Positions 1-11,996 of a DNA stretch of 64,000 nucleotides are shown here, piece by piece (position 1 is the first letter of the stretch; each line of letters begins with the position of its first letter). Source of the DNA: Stentor roeselii (Eukaryota; Ciliophora; Heterotrichea; Heterotrichida; Stentoridae). Below the pieces are notes generated by a model. It was not told where the DNA came from and searched no databases. It saw only the letters and a program-made list of their open reading frames with translations. The stretch is from positions 1 to 64,000 of the forward strand of contig RSEH01000160.1 in the NCBI GenBank assembly GCA_006503475.1, read 5' to 3'. The position numbers were made by a program, and so were the translations under genes.

Positions 1-1428
1 TATGTGGTCTTTGTGAAAACTGAATTTATGGATTTGAGTTTTTGACTCGATGCTCCATAAGATTATTGTTTCATCTAAAGATCCGGAAATTATAAACTTG
101 TCATCTTCTGTTATTGAAACAGAACAGACTGCCTGAGTATGTCCTAAAAGAGTTGCGTAATGAGACTTAGAGTTTGCTTCCCATATTTTAACTGATTTAT
201 CGCCTGAGCAGGTTATTATAAATTTTTCATTTTTGGTGAGTGCTATTGATCTAACAACATCATCATGGGCATTTATTGAAAAGAGAGTTTGATAAGAAAT
301 TATATCAATGATACTCAAACTCTTTCCAATACCACAATAAACCAAATTGTTTTTTGATATCGATAAACACCACACTATTTTTTCTGTATTTATTTTTTTC
401 AAGCATTCAGTTGACTCAGTTTTCCACACCATAATTTCATTCGAACTGCTTCCTGATACGATAAGACTGTTATCTTCACTTAATGCAACACCATAAACTG
501 CTTCAGAATGTCCACAGTACAAATTTTGAAAGCATTTCTTTTGAATGTCCCATAAAACAAGAGTCTTATCCAAAGATCCAGAAACTGCAATTGCTCCGTC
601 CTTAGAAATTACTATGCACAAAACAGTCGATTTATGGTGGAGAAGGCAAGCTACTTGACTTTTTGTCTGAATGTTCCAGACCCTCACAGAAGTGTCCTCC
701 GAGCCAGAGACAAGAGTCCGTCCATCACTGGAAATCGCAAGACAATTGAATCCTCCGTTGTGAGTTTGAAGGAATTTGTTGTATTTGGATCGCTTCTCCT
801 CTACAGGATCTTTGATGAAATAATAGAGCTTTTGAGAATATTCTTGCAATGCAGTTTGGCTTAAATGATTCAAGTTTAATTGATTAACGACAATATCTGC
901 GGTAAGTATTGATGTAATTTCCTGAATCTGTGATTTTTCATAAGCTGAAATGGTGATAAGGTCGAGGCAATACTTGGTAAGAGTGCTGATTTGTTTGATA
1001 ACTGAGTTACTGCAGGTTTTAATAGTTTTGATTGTCTGTTTAGTTTGAAGATGAACTTGTTTCTTTAAAGATTTGAGAGTTTTGATCCAATAATGAAGTT
1101 CTTCATTGAGCTTTGATTTTTGGATTGAGTCAAGTTCTTGGAACAACGATTCATGCTGATGCTTTGCCCTCTTTGCTAAGTGTACACCAAGGTGGAATTG
1201 ACACAGATAAGCATTGGAGCAGTGACAGATGAAGAAAGCTTGAGTTGAGCAGACTTGACATTTCATTTTATTATCAAAGTAAGATTTAAAATGTACTCCT
1301 TTTTCAAAGACATGAATATGTTTTTCCTTTAAATTTCGAATACCTCTTATAGTACTTATATATCTTCTTTTGAAGCTCAGGTCCTTTACTGTCATCATGA
1401 ACTCCATGAATTTCAAAAATTCCTTCAT
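1..1428 (-). CDS. B-box-like zinc finger + WD40 repeat protein (3' end outside window)
   Basis: The minus strand reads open from ATG at 1428 to the window edge (476 codons seen), with an in-frame TAA two codons upstream of the ATG. Residues 57-92 hold a Cys/His cluster (C57, C60, C68, C70, C76, H79, H83, H90, H92) spaced like a B-box. A helical, probably coiled-coil stretch follows (about 95-210). WD40 repeats start near residue 220; at least six are visible, with typical GH...SGS.D.T...W signatures. Such proteins are usually scaffolds; the partner is unknown. The protein continues beyond the window. The WD40 and coding calls are firm; the B-box call is from spacing only. Confidence 0.88.
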   Translation of the reverse strand, partial: MKEFLKFMEFMMTVKDLSFKRRYISTIRGIRNLKEKHIHVFEKGVHFKSYFDNKMKCQVCSTQAFFICHCSNAYLCQFHLGVHLAKRAKHQHESLFQELDSIQKSKLNEELHYWIKTLKSLKKQVHLQTKQTIKTIKTCSNSVIKQISTLTKYCLDLITISAYEKSQIQEITSILTADIVVNQLNLNHLSQTALQEYSQKLYYFIKDPVEEKRSKYNKFLQTHNGGFNCLAISSDGRTLVSGSEDTSVRVWNIQTKSQVACLLHHKSTVLCIVISKDGAIAVSGSLDKTLVLWDIQKKCFQNLYCGHSEAVYGVALSEDNSLIVSGSSSNEIMVWKTESTECLKKINTEKIVWCLSISKNNLVYCGIGKSLSIIDIISYQTLFSINAHDDVVRSIALTKNEKFIITCSGDKSVKIWEANSKSHYATLLGHTQAVCSVSITEDDKFIISGSLDETIILWSIESKTQIHKFSFHKDHI

Positions 1429-2929
1429 TCCTTACTCTGCGTGTACAAGATTCCACAATTTATAGACTTAGATTTTTAAGCCAAAATATACCTTGAATAG
1501 TTTATACTAAAATCTAATCAAAAATTATAATTATCTATTTTTTGTTGTTAAACTAGTTAATACTCTACTAAATTCAATAAATATAATTCAAGATTGTTCT
1601 AAGGGTAGGCAAACAATTCAAGAGTTTATTAATTAACTCAGTTTTTTTTTAATCGAAATATTGACTTATGAAGTGACTTTAGATTAATCTTCATTCAAAT
1701 TCTCACAACAAACTTTAATGCTGATATTGTCATTTATATAATATTCCTCGATAATTTTTAATAAATTATTCCAGTCTTGTCACTTTGGATCAGAAAAACA
1801 TTCAAGATTATTTCATACTTGAAATTTTGATCCTTTGAAACAATTTCAAATTTTCCAAGTTTCATTGAAAATAAATATTAGGCTATAATGCATGCCAAAG
1901 GAATAGGCTAGTCATATCTTTTAACAAAACTAAATTTAATTTCTGTAGTCGATAAGTAGGGAAATTCTTTAATGAGTAAACCAGGAATCCATTAAGTTGA
2001 ACCGTGATGATATTGAAAAGAAGGACTTGATTTAGAGTGATTTCATTGAAAGAATCTGTATTCAAAATTAAGAAATGATAAAAGGTTGGAGAAAATCCGG
2101 AAAAGTATCTGCGATAAAAAACTTGACCAAGCTAGACCTGGTATCAAATTCTGTGAAAATGCTTGATAGTTCTCTTAAATATAGCCTGAAAATTGTTCTT
2201 GATGAAAAATCGTCTCTTTTCTCCTTAGCAAGCATCGAGATACCCAAAACTCATCCCAATCCAACTAAATTGTTTAAGTAGTAAGTTCAATTCACACTTT
2301 AATTGATACAAGTTCAAACGGCCTTTCAAAGAAACTGATTTATTGGAGCATATTCAACAGTGAGTTATATTCTAAGGGTTTCAAAAAATAGGATTATTTC
2401 AAGAACTCGTAAATTTCATTATCGATCTTTTTTGTATTATCTAACATTTTGCAGTTAGTTCTTGAATACCTTCTGTCAAAAAATCAATTCGAATGAATTT
2501 ATTATATTTTTTGTTTCATTACCTCTAATTTAAGAGAAATTTCGCAGTTTTCTCTGAAAAAAAGAATATTCCTTTTCAATATAAATAAATTAATCGTTAA
2601 TTTCAGGATTTTAGGAACTTGTATTTCAATCCTTCTAAAAAGCAGGATGTTCAGAGTACTAATTTGGCTCTGGATGAAATCTGATTTCGTGACATAAACA
2701 TCAAATGACCCTGATGATTTTACCAATAGATTACTGAAACTTCCGTTTGAATATTTTATTGTTACTTTCAATTCACCCAACTATCCATTAGCTAGGTTTA
2801 AAATGATCATTAAAGTGCAATCGCTCTTTTATTTTCGAATAACAGTTCATAAGTTACTATTCTCATATAAGAACATTTTAACTGAATCAATTATCGATAA
2901 TTATTTCTAAAGAAAATCATTTTAATATT
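1429..2929. other. Gap without a supported gene; possible decayed coding traces
   Basis: About 1.5 kb of AT-rich DNA. The only readable pieces are short: a plus-strand frame at 2075-2281 with an LRR-like phrase (NLTKLDLVSN) and a minus-strand frame at 2502-2780 that lacks an ATG. Both are flanked by stops in every frame. This fits a decayed gene, but no family can be named. Confidence 0.4.
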
Positions 2930-5900
2930 CTATTTTTTTACCTTAACTAAATTTTCATCATTAGTCGAATCAACATTAGCAGCTTTGGTAGGAATAGAAT
3001 CATCTGAGATATTCTGGATTTGAATTTCATTTTTCCTAACTCTCTTCAACAAAATCTGGATACGACTTTCAAACAAGGCCATAAAAAATCCACCAATTCC
3101 AAAAAGTCCAGTAGCACTCCCAAGCAAGTTCCCAACAAAAAAGAAAAAGCTCTGTTTCAATTTTCTCTGAGTTAAAAGCCCAGTTGGACTTTTTTCAATG
3201 TATACTTTAATATTTAGAAAAGACACTGAAGATAATTCTTCACTTTTGAACATGCTTCCAGCTTTAGGACTGCTTCGTTCAGATATATGGTAGCCAGTTT
3301 CTTTCTCTTTCCATTGATTTGACTCTGATAGAAATAATGAAGGAGTTGCAAGAAAGTAAAATTCACTTGGATAAGGTCCAATAAAAACTGAGTTAGTTAC
3401 TGATTTAACATTTGTCAAGACTGAACTAATTTGATCAGGAATTGATGAATTTGATATCAGGCTGACTTCTATTCCAGATGAATAACTAGGATTCTCATTT
3501 AGAGTAAACATAATCAGGGCACCAGAGTTTATTATAGCTTTTTTAAAACTGATTCTAATTTTGCATGAGTTGTTTCCAAGTATCTCATGATCCAAAACTT
3601 TTTGAGTGTAGTTGATGTTTTTAGAAATGATTGATATTGATTCTTTAAGTTTATTTCCACATTCTCCTCCATATGAAAATAGTAAAAATTGAACTAAAAA
3701 ATTATCAGCCTCAAAACTCCCAACATCCGCTTCAAGTACAGAAAGAGTAACAAGGCCTTTAGTCTCATGGACGTTTGCTCTGAAGTACGTTAAAATAGAA
3801 GAGCAGGTCATCAGCAATACTCCTATAATAAATAAAAATGAAAAACAAGCCCCAATTAAAGTTTTTTTTCTTACCATAAACTCACTATCAGGATTATCAT
3901 GTTTATCATCAAAAAAATCAAGCTTTTTTGCCCAAACCCTTAATTTTCTGAAAGAAAAGAGCACAATCATGACTAAAAACAATGGGACACTGACTGAAGT
4001 TTGATAAATAATAATTGATTTTGTTAAATCAGTCTCTTCATATAGTGGTGGCTGAATAGATCTTTTATTCTCGATATTCTGCAGTTCTGAATAGCTAAAA
4101 CTACCTACTGGACAGTTCTTATCACTTGGACAGACCTGGCAAGCGTTCGCTCCATATTTATCATTATAACGGCCTTCAGGGCAGGGAACACACTGCTGTG
4201 AACTGGAGGAGCTTTTATTTTGATTAAAGCTTCCAGGTTTACATTCAATGCATTTCATACTTGCAGGTATTTCGTTAAAACTACCAGCTGGACATTGTTT
4301 GCAGTCTTTTCCATTAGCAATAGTTCCAGCTGAGCAAAAAGCTTCGCAATTAACTTTTTCACAAATCTCCTCAAGTTTGAGGTAAAATAAAAGGTTGTGG
4401 CCAACATTAGACAAAAGGCTTGGACCTAATTTTAGAGATCCACCAAAAACCACCAGATTTTTTTTATAATAAACTGAAGCTGAGCCAAATATCGCAAAAT
4501 CAATATCCAAATCATAGACCTCTAGTTTGCTTCCTGGTTCAAGAACTAATATTTTGAAAATGGGAAAATATCCCCATGAAAATCCTCCAATACTTATCAG
4601 TTTATTATCAACAACAATCTGAAGAGACTGGCTTGAGTCCCATTTATTATGCCCGTGATCATGAAAGCTACTCCAAGTTGATGATGAGAAGTTGAAAGCT
4701 TTGATAGTCCCTGCAGGTCCTCCATTATCAAAATCTCCTAAAGCTGAATAAAATATGTTATTATCAATCCAGCATTTGTGAAAAACCACAGAATAAATAT
4801 CTGAATCAGAAAGTAATTCAAAGCTATTGTTCCCAAGTCGATACTGCCAGAGTTCGTTGGAAATATCTGAATCAGTCCTGCCTCCAAAGAGATAAATTGA
4901 TAAGTTTTTCAAGACAAGGCAAGCCCCTTTCGCTGGCCTTGGATTGGATGATGAGGAAATTAGTTCAGTCCAAGTTTCAGTCAATGCATTGAATATAAAC
5001 ATATCGTTTTTCAAGCCAGACTTATCCTTTCCACCCCAGACGACTAAAGTGTTACCTTCAACAGCATAGGCATGAAGATACCTCGGAGTAGGAATTGAGC
5101 CTTTGGCTGAAATCTGACTCCAAATATAAGCATCAAGATCAAAAGTCCAGAGATCATTGAAAATATTATCATTATGCACTCCTCCGAATAAAAATAGCTT
5201 TTGGTTTATTAAAACTAATGAATGATGAGCTCGTTGTTTAGGAAATATCTGGAAGTTGTGAGTCTGATTCACTTTAAATGTGATCAAATCGATTTTAGAG
5301 AATATATTAGTAGTTTTCCTCAATAAAAAATTATAGCCTCCAAAGTGATAAACATAATTTTTTACTTTTACTAGGGCATAATCACTAGAAGCCAGCTCTT
5401 GGAAAAGATTGGTTTCTTGCCAAGTCTTGCTTTCACTTTTTAGATCGAATATTATAGTATCTTGGGCTACATCATCATCAATATAATTCCATCCGTAAAG
5501 TATAAATAATTGATGGTTATGAATGAATCCTTGACATAAATACCGATAAGTAATCTTGCTATTTTTATCTGATATAATTTCCCATTTTCGGTCACTTAAA
5601 GAATATTTATACACACAAGATAAACAGTAATCTGGATTAGCATAACCAGCAGTTTGAATCAATGAACCTTCATAATACAGGAGCACTGGCAGTGAGCTAG
5701 GAACTGGAGCATCTCCAGCATCCTCCATCAGAGTCCATTCGAAGCTGGTTAAATTCAATCTAAATATCACTTACCTCCACATCTCATTAACACTACCTGC
5801 TATCACCATTCCTCCCTGAATCACCAATAATTCATGATGATCTTCAACCATACTAACAAATCCAAAATCTTCTCGAGGACTGGGACTATTCAGAGTTTGT

Positions 5901-6280
5901 TTAATTTCCCATTTCTGCTTATCAAAGTCGAATTCCCACAAATCATTTTCAGAGCCTCCAATTGTCTGTCCACCAAAGATGTAAAGCTTAGGCTTAAAAG
6001 AACTTGTTAGGCCCGCGAAGTTTTTGCGTGGTTCTAAATAAAACATACTAGGTACTTCACTTGATAGAGGAACAATTTCCTGCCAAATCATTGAATTTAA
6101 AGAAAATTCCCAGATATCATTCCTCAATATTGAATCTTCAAGGCCTCCGAATAAGATTATAGAAGATCTTGATTCCAAGTAGCCTATATATAAGTTTCCT
6201 CTACTGCTAGGAGGAGTTTTTGTACTTGGAATGAAGTTGAGTTTCAATGAATAACAAAAACCTAAGAGAAATGCCAGCAT
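2930..6280 (-). CDS. Kelch-repeat, Cys-rich, multi-TM surface protein (two exons)
   Basis: Two minus-strand frames join across a 15-nt intron (5760-5774), giving a 1,111-aa protein that starts at ATG 6280 and ends with TAG. The N-terminus is a hydrophobic signal-like segment. Kelch motifs follow over roughly residues 25-480 (repeated FGG, NDLW.FD and PR phrases), a beta-propeller pattern. Next comes a cysteine-rich stretch with CP.G.....C..C units like GCC2/GCC3 (ephrin-receptor-like) repeats. Then come at least two membrane segments near the middle and one close to the C-terminus, ending in a charged tail. The order suggests an exported propeller anchored in a membrane. Ligand and function are unknown. 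Confidence 0.85.
5760..5774 (-). other. 15-nt intron in the kelch gene
   Basis: On the minus strand it reads GTAAGTGATATTTAG. Removing it joins ATG TGG AG to A TTG AAT and restores one kelch frame. It is a phase-2 intron with A at position 10. If retained, the GTAA creates an in-frame TAA. Confidence 0.92.
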
Positions 6281-8645
6281 TTATTATAGAATAATAGTTT
6301 ATAGTAAACTTTTGTGTAGCAATTTTCTAAAAAATTCAAGAATTACTTAGAATATTGATTTAGCTTTCGATGTTTCAAATGTTATATTGTTTTTTTGGAT
6401 TTAAAAATTTTTTAACTGAAAAATGCTATAGATATCCTGATCTTAATATGATGAGAAGAGCATTTACGATTTCACTCAAACCATTTAAGTCTCAAATTAA
6501 GATACTTCATGAAAAATTCTCCAATACACAAGGGGTTATTTTTAAATTGAAAAAGTTATCTCAACAGGAAATTGACTATAGTTAAATTCAAACTAAATGT
6601 AAATATATCAATCTTGATTACATGCAGCGATTCATAGACAATAAACCTTGAAAGATATTGAACTAGAAACTTCAAGGTAACTTGCGAAAGGATTAATGCT
6701 CTTATATATAAAATTATGAATTACAATAATCTGAGTACTATATACTTAATTCTGAGATTATTCAGATATCAAAGAAGTTTAGATTTAATGCATCAATAAA
6801 AAATTTTTGAATGATTACAGATAGAAATAAATAAAAGAATAATATACTAGTTCACAAGCAATTAGATTTCAGCAGACTAAGATTTGTATCAAATATTAGC
6901 CAGAGATTAAATGGCAAACCAAAGTATTAGGATTCTAAAATTAAAGATTTTATCGAAAGCATAAAAAAGATATGAATCATTAGAAAAAATAGCATGAAAA
7001 ATTTTGAGATTTGAAAATAATTTAAAGATTGATTGTCTTTGGATTAATTAAATAAAAAGCATATTCCACTAAGATCAAATTTTTTTCTCTTGCTACAATA
7101 CCATGTGAATAAAATAAGTTCAAGACTTAACCAAAAAAATATGAAATAGGACAATATTTATATCATTATTGATAAAAACACTCATGATCAAGTATTGATA
7201 AAGAAACTAGAGAAACGAAAGAAAAACTATAACAATCTGCAGAAACAACTCAAGAGCTACATTACGTGAGAAAGTTTAAATCTAACAAGGTTATAAATGT
7301 TTATTTTATGTGATTTTTTACTGGTATGATTGACTGTTCATTATAATAAGGCCTGCTTATTAATAAAAAACCAGTAAAAAGGTTTTCTTGAGACATGTGG
7401 TCAAACCTATCAGCTTGTTTTTTCAAACTCTTAAATATTGTTTTTGTACCAGAAGAGGCTCTTACTACTATTCAAATAGATTTAATTCTTATTTCGTATT
7501 GATTTATATACCTTAAGTAATACTTAAAGACTTGAATATCTCTTAGTTTGTGATGTTTACTTCTGCCATCTGCAGTGGTCCTTTAGTTTTTTATTAAAAA
7601 AATCCCTCTATGAAATTTGTAAACTATTCAAATGATTTTTCCCCATTTGTTTTCTTAATACGTTGAAAATTAAAAAAATTTAGCAAAAGATTTAAAATTT
7701 TAAGTGTGGTCCAAATTTTGACCCTTATACCTTGCTAATAACCCTTAAAGTACAACCCCTTATTCTAATAATAACTTATTACATTACAATTAAAATAATT
7801 TATATGAATTTTTACCTTGAAAATTCACTACTTAAAATCTGTTTGATGCTTAATTAAACAAATTTTGATTAAGAGTTTTTAATAACTAAAAATATCCTGT
7901 TTTATAAAATAAACTTGATCTACTAATTTCACATCAATAAAGAGAATATGAGTAAGAAATAAATAATTTTTTGCTATGATTACAGTTTAAATTTTTATAA
8001 CAAAGGAGAATTTGAACAGTTTTTTTAAGTAATAATTTTAATTAGGTGAATGAGCTTCTAACATAAAGAGTTATTTCGGTACTACTTGATGTACCATAAT
8101 ACTGAATAACCCTTGCTAGTAATAGAAAGAGGAATGTTTTTAACACTCGAGATTTTTAAAGTCACCAAATAAGATATCCCTGAACATTAAATCTACTCAA
8201 GTCTTTCGACTAGAGCTACATCATCGTTTGCTTACTATTCAAAAGAATCTTATTATCCGAAATATAAATTATGATAAAACATTAAGAATCCGTATATTCT
8301 TAAAAGATATCTCTCCGAATACTTGTTTCTTTAGTTAACCACTTAATCATAATCTAAAATTTAATGAGATTCGTATTCTTCTTGTAAAATAAATTTGTGA
8401 ACAAGCTTAAAGAATTAATTGCCTAATGATTGATCTTAATGTTTTTAGATTCTTTTTTTTTAATACCAAGTGCTAATTTTATAAGTTTTAGTTATGAAAA
8501 TATATTTATTTAGAAACCATTTGGATCCTTGAAACAATCTGAAGAATTGTTTATATTTTAAACAGAGTTCAATAGATATCTAAAATTTTTAATTTTTTAA
8601 AGGGTTAACTCTAATCATATTTTGCTAGAAAATTAAAGTCTATAT
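6281..8645. other. Long divergent gap, no supported gene
   Basis: About 2.4 kb between divergent genes. Short Lys-rich frames broken by many stops occur at 6370-7290 (for example 6370-6585 and around 7195-7270), which could be a decayed gene. From 7300 to 8645 it is AT-rich with no readable frame. Regulatory DNA for the kelch and WD40 genes must lie here, but no motif stands out. Confidence 0.5.
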
Positions 8646-11600
8646 ATGGGAAGTTCGGGATCACGAAAAGTAGTGAAAGTAAAGAAAGTTAAAACTTCTG
8701 AACAGGGAGACGTAAGTGAAGAAGCAATAACTCAAAAAAAGTTATATAAGTACTACTCAAGGTACTCAAACTATAAAAGACAAGAATATTCATGGCCGAT
8801 GAAAATTTTTGAGGGAAAACATTCAGATTCTATAAAAGGTTGTTGCTACTCTCCTGATGGAAATTATCTGGCGACTGTATCAGACGACAAAACGGTTAAA
8901 ATCTGGAATATTAAAAAGCAAAGAGAAGAGTTCACTCTTAATGGACATTCCGATCCGGTAAATTGCTGTTCTTACTCTCCTGATGGAAATTATCTGGCTA
9001 CTGGATCAGGATCTTTTAAATTCGGTGAAATAAAATTCTGGAATATAAAAGAGCGAAGAGAAGAGTTCACTCTCAAAGGACATTTAAGATCAGTAAAATG
9101 CTGTTCTTACTCTCCTGATGGAAACTATATGGCAACTGGATCAAACGACAAAACGATTAAAATCTGGAATATAAAAGAGCGAAGAGAAGACTTTACTCTC
9201 AATGGGTGTTCAAATTTGATAAATTGCTGTTCTTACTCTCCTGATGGAAATTATCTGGCTACTGGATCAAGCACTATTAAAATTTGGAATATTAAAGAAC
9301 AAAGAGAAGAGTTCACTCTTGATGGACACTTAGATTGGGTAAAATGCTGTTCTTACTCTCCTGATGGAAATTATCTGGCTACTGGATCAGACGACAAATT
9401 GGTTAAAATCTGGAATATAAAAGAACAAAGAGAAGAATTCACTTTCAATGGACATTTAGGTTGGGTAAAATGCTGTTCTTACTCTCCTGATGGAAATTAT
9501 CTGGCAATTGGATCAGCAGACATAAAAGTTAAAATCTGGAATATTAGAGAGAAAAGACAAGAGTTCACTCTGAACACACATTCAAATTCGGTAAATTGTT
9601 GTTCTTACTCTCCTGATGGAAATTTTCTGGCTATTGGATTGGGATCTTATAAATCAGGTGAAATTAAAATCTGGAATATTCAAGAACAAAGAGAAGAGCT
9701 CAGTCTAAAAGGATATACAGATTGGGTAGATTCCAGTTCTTACTCCCCTGATGGAAATTATCTGGTTACTGGGTTAAATTATAAAAAGGTTAGAATTTGG
9801 AATATAAAAAATCACAGAAAAGAATCAACTATAAAAGGATATTCAGATAGGATAAATTGCTGTTCTTACTCTCCTGATGGAAATTATCTGGCTATTGGAT
9901 CAGGAAATTATTCTGCTGGTGAAATTAAATTTTGGAATATCAAAGAGAAAAAAGAGGAGTTTTCTTTAAATGGACGTTCAGGTTCGGTATATTGCTGTTC
10001 TTTCTCTCCTGATGGAAATTATCTGGCTACTGGATCATCAGACAATAAGGTTAAAATTTGGAATATTAGAGAGAAAAGACAAGAGTTCATTCTTAATGGA
10101 CATTCAGATTGGGTTAAATGCTGTTCTTACTCTCCTGATGGAAATTATTTGGCAACTGGATCAGTTGACAAAACAGTTATAATCTGGAATCTAAATGAGC
10201 AAAGAGAAGAGTTCACTCTCAATGGACATTCAGATTGGATAAATTTATGTTCTTATACGCATGATGGAAACTATCTTATAACTGGATCAAAAGACAAAAC
10301 TGTTAAAATCTGGAATATTAAAGAGCGAAAAGAAGTTTCAAATTTGAAGAACTATTATGAACCAGAATTTTTTAACTATTTTAGAACCTGGATAAATCTT
10401 TCAAATAATAATATAGCTATGCCTGTATATTCCAAAGATGGATTATTTGAGATTAAAATTAAAGATGGATCTAGGATAATCTGTTGCTTTCGCTCATACG
10501 CTAATGAAGAATTCCATTTATATTATGATACCTCTAACCTTATCGGCTTATTTTTTATAGAAAATGATAAATATTTATTAGCCGTATACGAGTACGGTAT
10601 ATTTAAGATATCCTTTTGGAACAAATTGTTATATATTCTGCATAACTCTCTTTCAAGGTGCATCATTAAAAGAAAAAATCTAAAATTACTATATAAAGAT
10701 GCTAAAGTAGAAAGATTCATCTGTGATTATTATGAAGAATACAATCAAAATCAATTAAAAATTGAGGAGCAACTGTCAATCATAGTTAGTAAATTACTGC
10801 AACAATTTGATAGGAATAAAACAATTGAAGACGCTATGGATTTATCAAATTACATTGTTAAATTTGCAAAATTTAATTATAATCTTTCTCTTGATAATAA
10901 TGCAAGCAGAATCCTTTCAAAGTATTTTTTTAAAGCCCAAGATAAAGGAATTGATGTGGAGGGAAAATACGATATCCAAATTTTAATCTTTTTGAGTGAT
11001 TCGATTATTGAATTTGATAATAAGGAAAAGATAGAATTGTTATTAAAACAACTTATTGAACTGAGAGAATTTCACAATAGAAAAATTGATGCCATTAAAC
11101 CTTTGAATATATTCGATATGAAAAAGTTTATTACTCTGGAAGAACTTTCAGAAAAATATTTATTTAAAACAATCAAGAATGAATACTATAGCATCGAATT
11201 ATTTAAATCACTTTATAAATCCAGAAAAGTACTTGTAAAAAAATATATAATAGATAAAAACCTAAGTAAAGAGCTAATAAAAACTATTGAACTTGAGTTT
11301 GAAAAAGAAGCAATGTGTTTAGAGTTACTAGATAATCATAGAAATAATGATTATTGCTTTGGTGAATACTTAGGTTCAATAAAATTAAAAAAGAGTTTTT
11401 CATTAGTAGTGACTGATAGCAAAATGACTCTTTCAGAGTTTTTGAGTAGAATGGAAGTCCAAAAATCCGAAGGAAAAGATATATATTCAAGTGCCCAAAT
11501 AAAAATTATTATAAAGTCTTTAGTTCGATCTTTTGCATTTCTAGAACAATATAATATTCTCCATCGTTTCATTAATCCACATGCATTTCTGATTGATGAG

Positions 11601-11996
11601 AATTATAATATTGAAATTATTGAATTTATTCATGCAGCAATTAAAATTAATAATATTTGGAAAGAATCTGATAATTTATTTAGTCCAAAAGTAGTAAATG
11701 ACTATAGATCTCCTGAAGAAAATACAAAAAATAAAAAGGAAGATATTGATCTAGAGAAATGTGATATTTACTCATTAGGTTTGGTGATCCTTCAGTTAAT
11801 TCATTTAAAAAATATTGATTATGTCAAGAATAATATTGAATCACTTATAGATGACCTTAATAAGTTCAATTTATTATGGCTGCAGGAAATGCTTCAAAAA
11901 ATGCTATGCATTCAGCCTGAAAATCGTTTGAAATTTAATCAACTTAATGAATATATAGAGAATAATATCACTGAATCAATTTCAAATATTATCTAA
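8646..11996 (+). CDS. N-myristoylated 12x WD40 repeat protein with C-terminal pseudokinase
   Basis: A single 1,116-aa frame. The start MGSSGS fits the N-myristoylation pattern (G2, S6), suggesting membrane attachment. Residues 57-568 hold twelve WD40 repeats of about 43 aa that are almost identical in core positions (CCSYSPDGNYLATGS, KIWNIKE.REEFTL) and vary at a few sites. A helical linker follows. Residues about 845-1110 look like a protein kinase fold: a VLVKKY strand in place of VAIK, an HRF.NP..F.I loop at 973, EFI at 993 in place of DFG, YRSPEE, and DIYSLGLVILQL. The catalytic HRD Asp, the loop Asn and the DFG Asp are all replaced, so it should be inactive. Function is unknown; a membrane-bound sensor or scaffold is an inference. 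Confidence 0.9.
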   Translation: MGSSGSRKVVKVKKVKTSEQGDVSEEAITQKKLYKYYSRYSNYKRQEYSWPMKIFEGKHSDSIKGCCYSPDGNYLATVSDDKTVKIWNIKKQREEFTLNGHSDPVNCCSYSPDGNYLATGSGSFKFGEIKFWNIKERREEFTLKGHLRSVKCCSYSPDGNYMATGSNDKTIKIWNIKERREDFTLNGCSNLINCCSYSPDGNYLATGSSTIKIWNIKEQREEFTLDGHLDWVKCCSYSPDGNYLATGSDDKLVKIWNIKEQREEFTFNGHLGWVKCCSYSPDGNYLAIGSADIKVKIWNIREKRQEFTLNTHSNSVNCCSYSPDGNFLAIGLGSYKSGEIKIWNIQEQREELSLKGYTDWVDSSSYSPDGNYLVTGLNYKKVRIWNIKNHRKESTIKGYSDRINCCSYSPDGNYLAIGSGNYSAGEIKFWNIKEKKEEFSLNGRSGSVYCCSFSPDGNYLATGSSDNKVKIWNIREKRQEFILNGHSDWVKCCSYSPDGNYLATGSVDKTVIIWNLNEQREEFTLNGHSDWINLCSYTHDGNYLITGSKDKTVKIWNIKERKEVSNLKNYYEPEFFNYFRTWINLSNNNIAMPVYSKDGLFEIKIKDGSRIICCFRSYANEEFHLYYDTSNLIGLFFIENDKYLLAVYEYGIFKISFWNKLLYILHNSLSRCIIKRKNLKLLYKDAKVERFICDYYEEYNQNQLKIEEQLSIIVSKLLQQFDRNKTIEDAMDLSNYIVKFAKFNYNLSLDNNASRILSKYFFKAQDKGIDVEGKYDIQILIFLSDSIIEFDNKEKIELLLKQLIELREFHNRKIDAIKPLNIFDMKKFITLEELSEKYLFKTIKNEYYSIELFKSLYKSRKVLVKKYIIDKNLSKELIKTIELEFEKEAMCLELLDNHRNNDYCFGEYLGSIKLKKSFSLVVTDSKMTLSEFLSRMEVQKSEGKDIYSSAQIKIIIKSLVRSFAFLEQYNILHRFINPHAFLIDENYNIEIIEFIHAAIKINNIWKESDNLFSPKVVNDYRSPEENTKNKKEDIDLEKCDIYSLGLVILQLIHLKNIDYVKNNIESLIDDLNKFNLLWLQEMLQKMLCIQPENRLKFNQLNEYIENNITESISNII
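8814..10349 (+). repeat. Tandem array of twelve WD40-coding units (about 126-132 bp each)
   Basis: The DNA itself is repetitive. The block coding CCSYSPDGNYLA recurs nearly unchanged in most units, and synonymous sites also match. Units differ in length by a few codons after the ATGS turn. This points to recent duplication or conversion between units. Confidence 0.92.

Noticed and set aside
9970-10182. Alternative-frame small protein in the WD40 array
   Set aside because: Shadow of the repeat units in another frame; the WD40 frame is clearly the coding one.
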